From positions 335,396-399,395 of the forward strand of contig NW_006496667.1 in assembly GCF_000471905.2 (NCBI RefSeq): a DNA stretch of 64,000 bases, in the 5' to 3' direction. Below are positions 33,558-44,659 of the stretch, piece after piece (within the stretch, counting starts at the first letter, position 1; each line of letters opens with the position of its first letter). This DNA comes from Amborella trichopoda. Taxonomy: Eukaryota; Streptophyta; Magnoliopsida; Amborellales; Amborellaceae. The translations under genes and the position numbers were made by a program. The notes beneath the pieces were generated by a model. The model ran no database searches and was not told where the DNA came from. It worked only from the letters and a program-made list of their open reading frames with translations.

Positions 33558-34050
33558 CCCCTCTCTCTACTCTCCCATCTGTCCCTCTCTCTCTACTCCC
33601 CCATCTGCCTTTCTATTTTTCCTCTATCTCTTTTCTCCCATCTGCCCTTCTCTCTACTCTCCCATCCACCCCTCCATCTCTCCTCTCTCATCCACCCCTC
33701 TCTCTCTACTTCTTATCCACCCCTCTCTATCTTCTTTCATCTGCCCCTTTCTCTCATACTCTCATCCACCGCTCTCTCTCATACTCTCATCCGTGCCTCT
33801 CTTTATCTTCTCTCATCAGCCCCTTTCTCTCAAACTCTCTCATCCGCCCTTCTCTCTAGTCTCTCATCTCCCATCGCCCTCTCTTTTCTCACCGAACTTA
33901 GACCCGCTTCTAAGGCGGGTCCATCCTTCCTTAACTCTTTGCTCACCCATTTCCAGCTCATTTTTAGATACTTCTCCATCTCTCTCTAATTAATATTCTC
34001 ATTTCTTTTATTTTTTATTTTTATTCTTATGATTTCTTTGTTCTCATTTT
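33558..34050. repeat. CT-rich flank of the giant element
   Basis: Begins CCCCT, the probable second copy of the target duplication (ACCCT at 9,323-9,327). It continues as tandem CTCTCTCTACTCTCCCATC-type repeats to about 33,890, then T-rich sequence. The open frames across it are simple-sequence artefacts. Confidence 0.7.
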
Positions 34051-34738
34051 TTTTTAACCATCCAATGCCATTCATAAATCTACTCCAGATTAGGGTTTAT
34101 TTTTAACTCATCCTCATTCTCTTCTTTCTTTTGTTTCTTACTTATTGCTCTTACCACCCCCAAATGCTAAAACTGTTAACCCATAAAGCATGTCAGAGAG
34201 GAGTTAACTTTAAATGGATTCCATTAACAGTTTTTCAATGAGAGTTCTGGTGAGTTGTTGAGTTTAGAGAGGGGGTCGAGTTTAAACCGCCGTGCTGGAC
34301 AGTTGGAGGGCTATCGTTCATTGATCTAAGGGGGCAGCAGCCCGGGCATATCCCATGAACTCAACCATGGTGAGGTAGGCATTTGAGTCCACCTCTTCAT
34401 CATTTTAAAATCCTCTCATAGTTTGACATACTTATCCACACATGAGACACGAGGGACACATGTGCTCGTGAGGTCAAACAGTTGTTTGAGAGGGGGTCAA
34501 TCGAACCCGGGTCCCTAAGGGAGCCCGAGTGAGGTAGATTCAGGCCCCATCAGGAACAAGATACCATCACAACACTATTTTAGGGTATTTTTCGACACTT
34601 GTATCCCCGAGGAAAATAAAGAGGAAGCCAATCGCGGTCTAGGCTAGCAGGTGCCAAGGTACCTATGGACCATGGAAACACTGTCAAAATAAACCCTAAT
34701 CTGGAGCAGATTTATGAAAGGCATTGGATGGTTAAAAA
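34051..34738. repeat. Inverted repeat pair (about 53-56 bp arms)
   Basis: Arm 34,051-34,106 (AACCATCCAATGCCATTCAT, then AAATCTACTCCAGATTAGGG) is reverse-complementary to arm 34,686-34,738 with about two internal mismatches. The 580 bases between have no open frame of note. It may be a small hairpin element or two halves of an inverted duplication; no target duplication is visible. Confidence 0.65.
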
Positions 34739-34739
34739 G

Positions 34740-35990
34740 AAAAAGGCATGTGGAGGTAGCACTCGGCTCTCTAAGGACACGCGCCAAATTTCGTAGCGAT
34801 CTGATGACGTTAAGGTGGATCAAAAACAAAACTAGTTTCTAGGTTCGGCCTCTAGTGTGCAAAATATGCACCTTATAACTATAGGCCTATCATCGGAGCT
34901 TCAGATGAACACCAGACCACTTCCATCAGATTTTGATAGTCCGAATACCCCAAGACATCAAATTTCAGCTCATTCGGATACTATTGGACATTTATGTGGC
35001 CAACTTACCTAAAAAAGGTGAGTTATACACTATTTTGGTGCACCCTCGGTGAATCATTTTCCATAAATGGCAACTGTGCAATGTGATTTCGGGATCACCT
35101 TTGAACGGTCACAACTTCTTCATCTAAAGCTGGATCGAGCTCAAATTTAATGAGGATCTTCGTTAGAGACAGATGAAATCCTAGAGAGAAGTCGCTTAAG
35201 AAAACTCATTCTTTGAAGATTTTTTCAAAGAAGAGATCCCTTCGATCAAACGGGCATATCATGAAGCCCTGACCTCGGATCGACTTGAAAGTAGGTCCGT
35301 TGCAACTGTGACGTTGAGGGCTTCAATCTAAGTGAACATCATATGTGATGAGTGACCGAAAAGTCTGCATTTGAAGTTTGCAAGAAAGGGAATTTTTCGA
35401 CACCCGGAATCCATATTCTAGTAAAATCCCCCAATTTGGAAAGTGGTAGTCCGGTCATCACACCGAGCCATTGTTGTCACTAAATGATTGTGTTGACTTC
35501 CTCATCATTCTACTATAGAAAGATCGAAAACATTAAGAAATGAGTTAAATCTAAAATCTAAGAATACCAATTTCTCATCTTTTGTCGAATTTCATTGAAG
35601 GCTCGAGACTTCGATTCTCGGATTAAAGAACATATCAAGACGACCGTCTCGTCGAGCCATCACTTTCATAGTATTCTTCTTGTCGAAAGATCACCAGAAA
35701 GACTCGAAATGGGCCCTTGACGACCACCATAGCCTATGGCCCCTTTTTGGGGACCTTTTTAGGTAGGGGTGAAATAGTCATTTTGCCCAAAAAGCGGGAT
35801 GCAAATTTAATTCATAGAAAATGTATTTTTAGCCATTTTAGTTAGTTTTGAGCATCCACCCTTGTTTTAAGGGAGTGCTATATAAGCACTTGTAACCCTA
35901 AGTCAAAAAAATGAGAAATTAATTAGATTTTGGCCCCTAAGCACAAAAATCAATTTAGTTTCCCTTGGTTTGCTTAGGACCGGTGTGGGA
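34740..35990 (+). mobile_element. Plus-oriented LTR (U3/R) of a related family, partial
   Basis: The stretch GAGCATCCACCCTTG..CTATATAAGC (TATA at 35,878-35,887) has the same layout as the U3/R boundary of the minus LTRs, reverse-complemented. Upstream it has U3-like sequence with no ORF. The LTR ends are not recognisable. Confidence 0.45.
35878..35887 (+). promoter_or_regulatory. LTR TATA box, plus strand
   Basis: CTATATAAGC, identical to the reverse complement of 7,711-7,720, followed by ACTTGTAACCCTAA. Confidence 0.5.
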
Positions 35991-35999
35991 TCCGATTGT

Positions 36000-36540
36000 C
36001 CATCCTTTTGGCTATCACCTCGAGGAGGTTGGCTGGTCGATGGACAAGCGTAATAGGACCCGAGAGTTGGGGCTCGTGCGTTCTCTCGTGTCCATGTGTC
36101 TGTTGAAGACGCGGGCTACTGCGTGGGGCAGATAGTGTGCTTCGTAAGGGAGACATAGAGAGAGAGGCTGGAGTGTGACTCGGTTTAAGAGAGAGGGGAA
36201 TATGGGTCCGTGCACTCAGAGGTACTTTCTCTCTCTCAAAGTTTTATCTTTCCTCTCGAAGGGATTAAGGACTCATTAGCAAACGATGAGAAAGACAAAT
36301 GTAATGCCTCTATTTACAAGGGAAAAAGGGGTCAAAATGTAGCCCATTTGCAAGTAACTTAAGCTTGCTTATATAGAGGATTCACCGAACAGGGTGAATG
36401 CTTAAAAACAAAGCTTAATTACAATTTATGAAATTAGGGATAAATCTCGAAATTAGGCGTAATGACCAAAATATCCCTAAGATCTTCTCCGCTAATCACA
36501 AAGTCATCCCTGCATGAAGGTTGTTCTACCATGGCCAGAT
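36000..36540 (-). mobile_element. Minus-oriented LTR fragment
   Basis: Contains CTCTATATAAGC on the minus strand (36,367-36,378) in a context resembling the other U3/R boundaries (GAATGCTTAAAAAC near GGATGCCCAAAAAC). It faces the plus-oriented TATA at 35,878, about 490 bases away. Boundaries are uncertain. Confidence 0.4.
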
Positions 36541-36806
36541 CATGGAAGCTTTTTTTGCAACTTATGGCGATGGTTCAAATAATTTATTAGCATATCTTCA
36601 ATGTCCTTGCGATTTTGAGCATTTTGATGCCCTTTAATCGTGTTGGGGTGACCTTTTTCCCACAGGGTGGAAGTCCGATCAGATTCGTGAACTTTGTTCG
36701 CCAATGTAGTTCGACTTGCGATGTTCTGGCTCCAAGCTCTGCTTGCAAACGAGAGAGGAGACAGTTGCATTTCAGCAAGGTCCTTGAAAGGTGTGTTGAT
36801 GGGTGA
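36541..36806. other. Unassigned sequence before the integrase remnant
   Basis: No convincing protein similarity on either strand. It may be decayed polyprotein upstream of the integrase. Confidence 0.3.
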
Positions 36807-37815
36807 GACCCTATGGATAAGTATCTCATGCATGATGGTTGTTTATTTAAAGGTGTGCGGTTATGTATACCTGATTGCTCCCTAAGGGAGAAGATAATCA
36901 TGGAGCTTCATGGTGGAGGCTTAGGTGGGCACTTTAGGAAGGACAAAACTATGGCTATGGTTGGAGAAAAGTATTTTTGGTCATGTATGCGAAGGGATGT
37001 TTATCGATTTGTGAATTGATGTTGAACTTGCTAAGTATTTAAAGGTCACACACAAAATACAGGTCCTTATACTCCTCTTCCTGTTCCAAATGCCTCATGG
37101 GTTGATATCTCTATGGACTTTGTACTTGGACTTCCATGTACCACACGAGGTTTAGACTCTATTTTTATTGTGGTTGATTGATTTTCGAAAATGGCACATT
37201 TTATTCCTTGTAGGAGAACTATGGATATTACATATATTGCCAATCTCTTTTTCAAAGATATTGTAAGGCTACATGGTGCTCCTAAGTCTATTACATCTGA
37301 TCAGGATATAAAATTCTTAAGTCATTATTAGCGCACTTTGTGGAAGCGCTTGGGAGCTAAACTTCAATTTTCTAGCACTTATCACCCTTAAATAGATGGG
37401 CAAACCGAACTAAACTTAAGTCGGTTTTCGCGGACTTGGTAAGCTCTTGAGGAGTATTTTGATGATAGCATATCTCAGTGGGAACTCGCTTTGCCCCAGG
37501 CTGAGTTTGCTTACAATATTTCAGTGAATCGATCTCTAGGAAAATCACCATTTGAGATTGTTAATGGGTGGACTCTTAATCATGTGATGGACCTAATTCC
37601 ATTACCCATGTCAGGCAAGATAAATGGTGATGTAAATGCTTTTGCTGAGCATAATCAAGATTTGCAAGCTCAAATCAAGAAGAAAATTGAGGAAAGTAAT
37701 GCAAAGTATTGAAAAGCCTCAAATCAGCATAGAAGAGAGAAAATTTTCAAGGAGGGTGACTTACTAATGGTGTATTTACGAAACAAGAGGTTTTCATTGG
37801 GAACCTATAATCAAG
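36807..37815 (+). pseudogene. Chromovirus-type Ty3/gypsy integrase, decayed
   Basis: Integrase inserts the DNA copy into the genome. The zinc-binding part shows LHGGGLGGHFRKDKT (two His), YFWSCMRRDVYRFV and a C-x2-C pair read across stops. The core shows [13 protein letters not shown] (Asp at 37,116-37,118), [12 protein letters not shown] (Asp at 37,299-37,301) and DGQTE (Glu at 37,407-37,409), giving D-x60-D-x35-E in one frame. The end has LPQAEFAYNISVNRSLGKSP, FEIVNGW and EGDLLMVYLRNKRF. Several in-frame stops break it (for example after FIVVD and before C..C). The style is that of Reina/CRM-like chromoviruses, not Tat. It stops at GTYNQ where the family LTR begins at 37,830. No reverse transcriptase lies upstream. 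Confidence 0.8.
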
Positions 37816-37829
37816 TCCAAAAAGGTGGG

Positions 37830-39584
37830 TGGTTAGGTGCCTCGTTCTCTCCCTCCGAATCAGGATGATCGAGCGGCATGCATCTCGGGTTTCAGGGAAA
37901 CTCAAGACTTTGAGATCTCTCTCTCGGGAACCTTGTTCGAGAACAAGGGCAAGTATTACCAACCGATGAGAGAGTAATTTAAGGTGGGTTCGGGACTTAC
38001 GAGGGCTGGCTCGCGTGGGCGCCCTCTTAGATCACGAAGTAAACCCCTCAGTGGCAATCACACACATGTGGCAAATGTTACAAGACAGGTGGGTCAAGGG
38101 ACCACACCTTACCTTTAGGTGAATGCACACAGGTGTGCACATTCAAAGGATGAGAAGAATGGGAAAATGAAAATTGTGGTAAGAAGAATTTGATTGAGTG
38201 ATGAGACTGACACAATGACTTGACTAGTAGGTAATTGACTTGCCGTTGTAGTAAAACGAGCTCGGTAGCTCATACCTATTCAACAAAGTTACTACTAGAC
38301 GGCTGTGCCAATACCGACTAGCTAGACACAATGACTTCTCTGTCATGACAATAAAGCAGGCACAATAACTATGACCGGCACAACAACATTACAGCTAAAC
38401 GACAAGACTACCATTGAAGCCCAATCTCAACCATTCTTGATCAAAGGAGAGAGTAAAAGAACGAAGAGATAACAAAGAGAGAAAGAAAAGAAGAGAGAGA
38501 GATGAGGAGAGAGAAAAGAAGACAGCAAAATTGAAGAAGAAAAAGAGTAGGATAGAAAACCATGAGAGAAGAAGAAGAGAGAGAAGGGAAGGAGAGGAGG
38601 AGGGGACACAGATAGGAATGAGAGGAGAGGGAAAATTCAGACGACGATGGCTTCCATCGACTGTGAAATAAAGAAAGAGGAGAGAGAAAGCATGCAGGTA
38701 GCAAAGGGCTTGTGCCAGCTGTGTCATAAGAAAGAGGAGAGGGAAAGCTCAGCCGGCGATGGCTTCCGTAGGTTGTCAAAGAAGAAAAGAAAGAGGGAGA
38801 AAACCTAGCCGGCGATAGGCTTGCGCCGGTTGTGACAAAGGAGAAGAAAAAGAGAGGAACCCAGCTGGCGTTAAGCTTGCACCGGTTGTGACAGAACAGG
38901 AGAGAAGAGAAGAAAGAGAGAGAAACCCAACCGGCGCTAGGCTTGCACCGGTTGTGACAGAAGCAAAAAAATAGAGAGAAAACCCATCTGACACTATGCT
39001 AGTGCTAGTTGTGAAAGAAGATAAGAAAAAGAGAGGAACCCAGCTGACGTTAGGCTTACGTCGGTTGTGACAGAACAAAAGAGAAGAGAAGAAAGAGAGA
39101 GAAACTCGATCAGTGCTAGGCTTGCAACGGCTGTGACAAAAGAGAAGAAAAGGGAAGAAAGCCTAGCCGGCGCTCGGCTTGTGCCGGTTGTGATAGAAGA
39201 GAAGAAAAGAGAGTAAGAGAGAGAAAATCCGATCGACGCTCAGCAGTTGTGACAGAAGAAAAGAGAAGAAAGAGAGAGAAACCCGATCGATGCTAGGCTT
39301 ACACCAGTTGGGCTAAGGCCTGGCTCATTATTCATGTCTCAAGAGCAGGAAGGCATCCACCAGGCGATAGGTCCGTCATGCATGAATGAAGAAAGAGAAG
39401 TAGGGAATGAGGGACATGATAAACCATAAGAGGAAGAGAGAGAAAGAGATAAAAATGAAACGAAGAGAGAGAAAGAAAGATAGAGATGAGAAAAGAAGAG
39501 AGAGAAAGAGGGGAAGAGAGAGAAAAAGGAAAAAGAGGAGGAGAGAGAAATTACCTTAGCAAAGGGTAACAACCCTTTTCTTCT

Positions 39585-39615
<31 letters not shown>

Positions 39616-39838
39616 TCAAGAGGCACCCATGAACTCAAGCAATAAGTGAAATTTTATTGAATGAATGAAAGTTGAACCAAAGGTTTTTTTTACATTGAAG
39701 CTTTGCTTGTTTTTATAGAAATGGGCCCAAACATGGGTGGATGCCCAAAAACTACCTAAAATTGAAGATAGTTATAATTTAATTGAATTAAAAGAAATTC
39801 TAAAAATGGGTGCAAAAGGATTGTTTTTCCCCCACCTT
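37830..39838 (-). mobile_element. LTR fragment (3' part), minus orientation
   Basis: Starts TGGTTAGGTGCCTCG, as the other LTR ends, directly against integrase sequence and without a primer site. It extends through the GA-rich and minisatellite segment (38,620-39,330), the CT stretch and the region with GGGCCCAAACATGGGTGGATG (39,723), then breaks at about 39,838 into plus-oriented gag sequence. Most of U3 is missing. Confidence 0.7.
38620..39330. repeat. LTR minisatellite, type 3 (hairpin cores)
   Basis: About ten units of 55-70 bases with core CCGGCGCTAGGCTTGCACCG followed by GTTGTGACAGA, and GA-rich spacer. The core can fold (CCGGCGC/GCGCCGG in the best units, near 38,810). Same place in the LTR as types 1 and 2. 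Confidence 0.7.
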
Positions 39839-41375
39839 ATTATTGAAAAAGAATATGATTCAGCATCCAAAAGCCAAGTTCCCTGAGCAAACTAGCCTTG
39901 AAACTCAGGCGAATTATTGCGCGTACCATACAAGGATCAATCATCCCACAGATGACTGCTACACGATAAAAGATACTATCGAGGCCCTAATCTAGATGGT
40001 TCAAATAAATCTTGAAGACTTAAAGAAGGCCGTGGGGGCAGTAGAAGCCTCCCATGCAGTAACCATCCAAGAAGAATATGAAGCCCCTAGTATCCTTCAT
40101 GCCTTCTTCATTATAATGCTTCACGAAGGCATAATCACACTGAAGTCTGCAAGGCAACCTCGATGCCTTGCTCAGGGGACTGAGGACCGTTGGTGCCCGT
40201 ATGACCAGATAAGAGGTCATTACTTGTGAGAATGCACTAGTTTCCATGACATATTCGCAAAGAAAGTACGAGAATGTTAGGAGTTTTACGACGTTCCAAT
40301 AAGTGATCCCCAAGCCATTGCTCCATCAGTACAAGAGGAGGACCTTTGACTTCTCAACACAAGACCTTCCCAATAATGATTCAGACTCTGCTGAACCCCT
40401 GACTTCCCATCCGTGGATAGTCGACCACGGGCGAAGCAGACTCAAGTCCTTGAGGCAAGAAGTAGTTCACCAAGTAAGGTTGTTCACAAGCCTAGAGACA
40501 CAAATCAATCACCACCTCAGAAAACCAAAAGGAGATAGGCATCAAGGGCTACTTGCCGAAGAAACAAGACGGTTCAACCTCCAGTTGAGCAGGAATTTCT
40601 CAGGCCCCTTCCCCCCCTGCCAGCCTTCTGGATTTTATCCCTAGCATGATCCTCCTGCCTTCTCATCAAGAGGACGTCCTTAAGCCATCTTCCACTCAGA
40701 GTACGTCCAATGAGGATGACAACGTTAAATGCACTCCTCAACAGTCTAAGCAAGGGAAAGACCTAAAAGAATTCTTGCACACATTCAACCCTGGTGATGA
40801 CGTAAAAAGCCTCTTATATCGGTTCGATGAGGGGAACCACCTTAAAAGTCCCTCACTTCTTGACCCATCTCCTTCTTCTTCTTCTACTTCTCATTTTTCT
40901 TCTCCTATGTCTCCTGCAGGTACAACCTTGAAATGTCCAAACTTCGAGGCTCTCGATAGAGAATTCGAAGGGATCAACATAAGCAGGATGCAACATAATG
41001 ATATAGAAAGACCATGGCACAAGCAGCAGAATTCCTAACAGTTACTGATTCCCTGACAGTTAAAGCCAAGGCAGAGCCACCTTCTTCAAATAAGCACAAA
41101 AAGTCAAAGTCAAAGAAACCCCAGTGGCCCCTTGAGCCCGACTTTGAGCAGAGACTAAGAGAATCAAGAGGGTACAGTTTCTACCCTCAGGAAGTTTGCC
41201 ACATGGTGCAAATCTCAAGAGCATCACCCATCACAAGGCAGATAAATCTCAGTTCGAGGAGGACGCTGCAACCTCCACCGCAGAAGTCTAGCACCTTGAA
41301 GTTTCCTAATCCGCCATTGCCCCCTATCATTGAGCGATACCTAAAGAAGTATTATCCATGATGCATATTCAAAGG
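39839..41375 (+). pseudogene. gag zinc-finger and gag-protease linker fragment, plus orientation
   Basis: Part of a retrotransposon polyprotein in the orientation opposite to the giant element. It begins inside gag with NYCAYHTRINHPTDDCYTIK and a second cluster CPYDQIRGHYL..C (40,195-40,230). It continues over stops to the frames 40,303-40,644, 40,646-41,038 and 41,014-41,361, which match the linker of the giant element (GTTLKCPNFEALDREFEG, QWPLEPDFE, TLQPPPQKSSTLKF). It stops at about 41,375 before any protease motif. It joins an LTR fragment of opposite orientation at 39,838, so an inversion or illegitimate junction lies there. Confidence 0.7.
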
Positions 41376-42304
41376 GAAGTGACTCAATGCGAAGTATGCT
41401 TGATAGTCCAAACAAATTCTAACTCTTTTTATTACAGTAAAAATGAAGTACAAATTAGAAGCCAAAATCCCCTTATTAGAGAGATTACAAGTCTCTTGCA
41501 TTTGAAGATAAGAGGACGGTTACAAACCAAAACCTGTAGTGTTGCTCTGACATCTGAGGATAAGAGGACGGTTACATGTCAAAAGAAAGGCCTTCCTCAT
41601 GAAGAAGAAGTGAAACCATTCGGAGAACTAATAGCTTCAATTCATCTTAGATTTGCTTCAATTCATCAGACGTGTTACAGGTCAAAAGAAGAAGCCAACC
41701 ATTTTCGAGTCAGCTTCAATTCATCTAACGTGTACATCAAACATACAAGCCAGACCTCATATGACGTGTAAGCCATATTTCATCTGACGTGTATATCAAA
41801 CATACAAGGCTGGCTTCTCTAGCACAGAACTAGCCTCTGATGGATAACATACCTTGTTCACAATGGATGCCCTTCCACAGAACAACATGGACTTCACTGT
41901 TGTGCTGGAGGACTTGGCTTCCAACTGGTATCACAAGCCATGCCTTACCATCATTCACCACCCTTTGACGACCCATGTCAGCGCCATCACCAAGTGCAAC
42001 AATTCCCGCATGTAACTTACTACCACAGGCGAGCGGCATTGTGCACGTCATCACGTGCCATATGCACTGATGAGCGTTGTTTGAAGCCAGTGTCGGTAGT
42101 TCCCTCCAAAGACCAGCGCCGGTTGTGCTCCCAACTCCTAGCTCCAACTGCCTTTCTTGGAGCACCGACCATGTCAATGATCAGCACCGACCATGTCAAT
42201 GTCAGTTATGCTTCTGTTCATCAGCACTGGTTGCGCTTCTATTAGCATCGGCTGCCTGTCCTTCTATTAGCACCGGCTGCCTGTTCTATTGCGCTTCTAT
42301 TCGG
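41376..42304. other. Unassigned insertion between linker and 3' region
   Basis: No family homology that I can see. It contains two copies of GATAAGAGGACGGTTACA (41,508 and 41,562 regions), four related pieces around ACGTGTATATCAAACATACA (41,667-41,810), and AGCACCGGCTGCCTG repeats (42,245-42,285). There is no coherent protein. It may be a remnant of another element. Confidence 0.4.
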
Positions 42305-42746
42305 TGAATAAAACCCGGGCGCGGTGAAATCCTGAAAGGGCATCATCAGTAAAAATGGAAGAACAAGGATGAACATGACCATAAGGTCATGGGTAAAAGA
42401 GCCCCAAATAAAAAGAAGTTGGTGAAAACCGTCTCTATGGCGTCGCTCCCCAAGTTCAAGTGAAAATCCACACAGGATGCTTGGACCAATAAACATGTTG
42501 ATGCAGTGCTCACCTCAACAGGCGGCTTCGACCCTCCCTCAAAACAAAACAAATATCCCTGCTATTACAATACCAGGGTCAAAAAATACGAGCTCTAAGG
42601 AAAATATTCCGATAGCCCGAGTCCAATTGCAAAAAGGACTCAAAGGACATAATACTCTTCAAGACGGTAAGACAAGTCTCATGAAAAAGAGAATCATTCC
42701 CAGGAGGTTATGAAACACACTCCCAGGTGCCAGAGTCGCCTTGATA

Positions 42747-43144
42747 AGGCTAAGTCAACCGCGACTTTGGAGCAGCAATCAAATGATTGTCGTAGCTGCA
42801 AAGCAATGGGTAGGGGTGGTTATATTCAAAGCTAGTTATCTCGATAAACTGAGGTACCCTACCCGCTAAGGAACAAATGCTGCAGGACGCAGACGAGCGC
42901 CAACAAAAGGCTCTTCAGCACAACAAACAAATAAGAAAGTCACTCCGACGAACCAAATATGCCCCAAGAAGGCTAAGTCAATCATGACTTTGGAGCGGCA
43001 ATTAGATGATTATCATAACTACAAAGTAGGGGGTAGGGGTTGTTATACCCAAAGCTGGTTTTTTGGATAAACCGACGTACCCTACTCGCCAAGGAACAAC
43101 TGGTGCATTACGCAGATGAGCGCCAACCAAAGGCTCTTTTGTTG
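42747..43144. repeat. Tandem duplication (period about 226 bp)
   Basis: 42,747-42,920 and 42,973-43,144 share AAGGCTAAGTCAA, GACTTTGGAGC.GCAAT, AGGTACCCTACCCGC or ACGTACCCTACTCGC and GAGCGCCAAC.AAAGGCTCTT. By eye about 80% alike. Confidence 0.7.
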
Positions 43145-43510
43145 TCTATTTAAGACAAAAAAACGCAAGCTAAATGGGAACAATGCCCTTTGACATAGCA
43201 CTCAATTGCCAGAAGGGCCGGATTTTGACTGACGAGGTCCGTACAAAATCCTCAGCTTCAAAATCACAAACAGTCCACACGAGGGTGAGGACATCCATAA
43301 GATCCCTCAAAAAAATTATCTTCTCCCCCTAAAGTCTCCACGGACAGACCCGCGAACAATGCAAGCCTACATCTAAGCATCCTAGCTACACCAGTGCGTG
43401 AATCTCCTCAGTTTTCACGTGGTCCTGTGGCTAGGAAGAAAAAAGTAATAAAGCCGAAGGAAATTTTTCGAATGTTGTCCTTCTCGCTTCTCTCGAAGAG
43501 CATCATTCGA

Positions 43511-43520
43511 TGGGGAAAGT
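43511..43520 (+). other. Polypurine tract
   Basis: TGGGGAAAGT immediately before the LTR start TGTTTGAACG. It is the expected plus-strand primer of the retrotransposon. Confidence 0.6.
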
Positions 43521-44659
43521 TGTTTGAACGCATTTTTTAGCACCATGGTCCCTGATGCGGAATAAAGAGAAAGTAAGTCATTAAGGCTTACAAAATAGTA
43601 GAAATTTTGACAGACTCAAAATGGCCTCAGAATTAGTCAAGATCTTTTTCAGCACTCCAAACGGCCACCTGCCAAGTTTTATCGCAATTAGACATGTCTA
43701 AGGCAGTGAACACAAAGAAATAAATTCGGCAAAATACGCCTCTAGCACCTTGAAATGGACCCCGTTACTAGAACTATATTTTTGAGGCATTAAACAGTTA
43801 TGGTACCACTGCCATTGAATCTGACACTGTCGAAAACCCCTATGAGTCAAGTTTTGACTTAGTCGGGCACTTTAGGATAAAGTTATGGGTAAAATCCCAA
43901 CAGGGGTAGGTCATACTATTCTCGTGTGGCCACCCTTTCCCAAAACACCATTAAAGGTGGATGTTTTTACAGTCACGGGCAGTGACTTTTGAGGTCTATA
44001 TCTCACTCGTTCCAAGTCGAATCGCTCTCAAATTTTGTGAGCATGTTCGTCTCAACAAGACGAGCATTTTGATATGTGGTACGCTCCGTGACGATGCCCG
44101 ACCAGGGAAAAAAACTAGAGAGAAATTGCTGATCTGTGAAAAACATTGTAGAAAATTCAGCAGCAGCACACCTCACTCGAGTGGCCAAATCATGGCGCTC
44201 GTATACCCGTTCGGCATGAAACCAATTGTATTATGTGCGTGAGGTCTGTAGCTATCTCTGGTCCAAACCTAGCATACGATGAATGGTTGGATTTCAAAAA
44301 CTAAGGCATTGAAGCTTCTGTAAATTCCGGCCATTTGATTTCATGATTCCGGCCAAAAACTCAAGACTATGAAATCTTCATCTGGACACGAAATCGAGCT
44401 GGGTTTATTACAACGTGATCATGATGGCATGCTCAGTGTGATTCAGAAAAGAAACAAAAGAAAAAACATCAAGGAACGAGCACACAATCGATCCAAAGTG
44501 TTCAAGATTCATCCAAAATTCAAGTCTCATGATCATGGCTCAAAAACATGATTCAGGGCTCGAAGTTAGTATCAAATCGATCGCCATGTTGAGCCCCACA
44601 AGAAAGAAATCATCTTTCGATCAAACGAGCATCAAAACAACCCCAAATCAATCATGGAA
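43521..44659 (+). mobile_element. LTR fragment (U3 start), plus orientation
   Basis: Starts TGTTTGAACGC (reverse complement of the TCAAACA end of the other LTRs) and matches the reverse complements of 12,020-13,152 and 7,910-8,950 in order. It breaks at CATGGAA (44,659), within U3 before the TATA box, and passes straight into satellite. Confidence 0.75.

Larger units (their letters stand above)
42305..43520 (+). mobile_element. 3' untranslated spacer, plus orientation
   Basis: Reverse complement of 13,153-14,110 by shared landmarks in order (GGTCATGGGTAAAAGAGCC, AAGTTGGTGAAAACCGTCTC, ACGTGGTCCTGTGGC). It ends in a polypurine tract next to the LTR start at 43,521, as expected of a plus-strand 3' end. 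It contains a tandem duplication (42,747-43,144) not seen in the other copy. Confidence 0.7.

Noticed and set aside
33495-33993. Three overlapping Ser/Leu/Pro-rich frames that look like secreted or membrane proteins
   Set aside because: CT-rich microsatellite read in all three frames; hydrophobicity is a composition artefact.
34470-34530. tRNA-like piece (GGTCAATCGAACCCGGGTCC)
   Set aside because: Resembles a T-arm only; no acceptor, D-arm or anticodon arm fits around it.
36540-36901. Minus-strand frames of about 100 codons over the integrase start
   Set aside because: They overlap the recognisable plus-strand zinc-binding region and show no similarity of their own.
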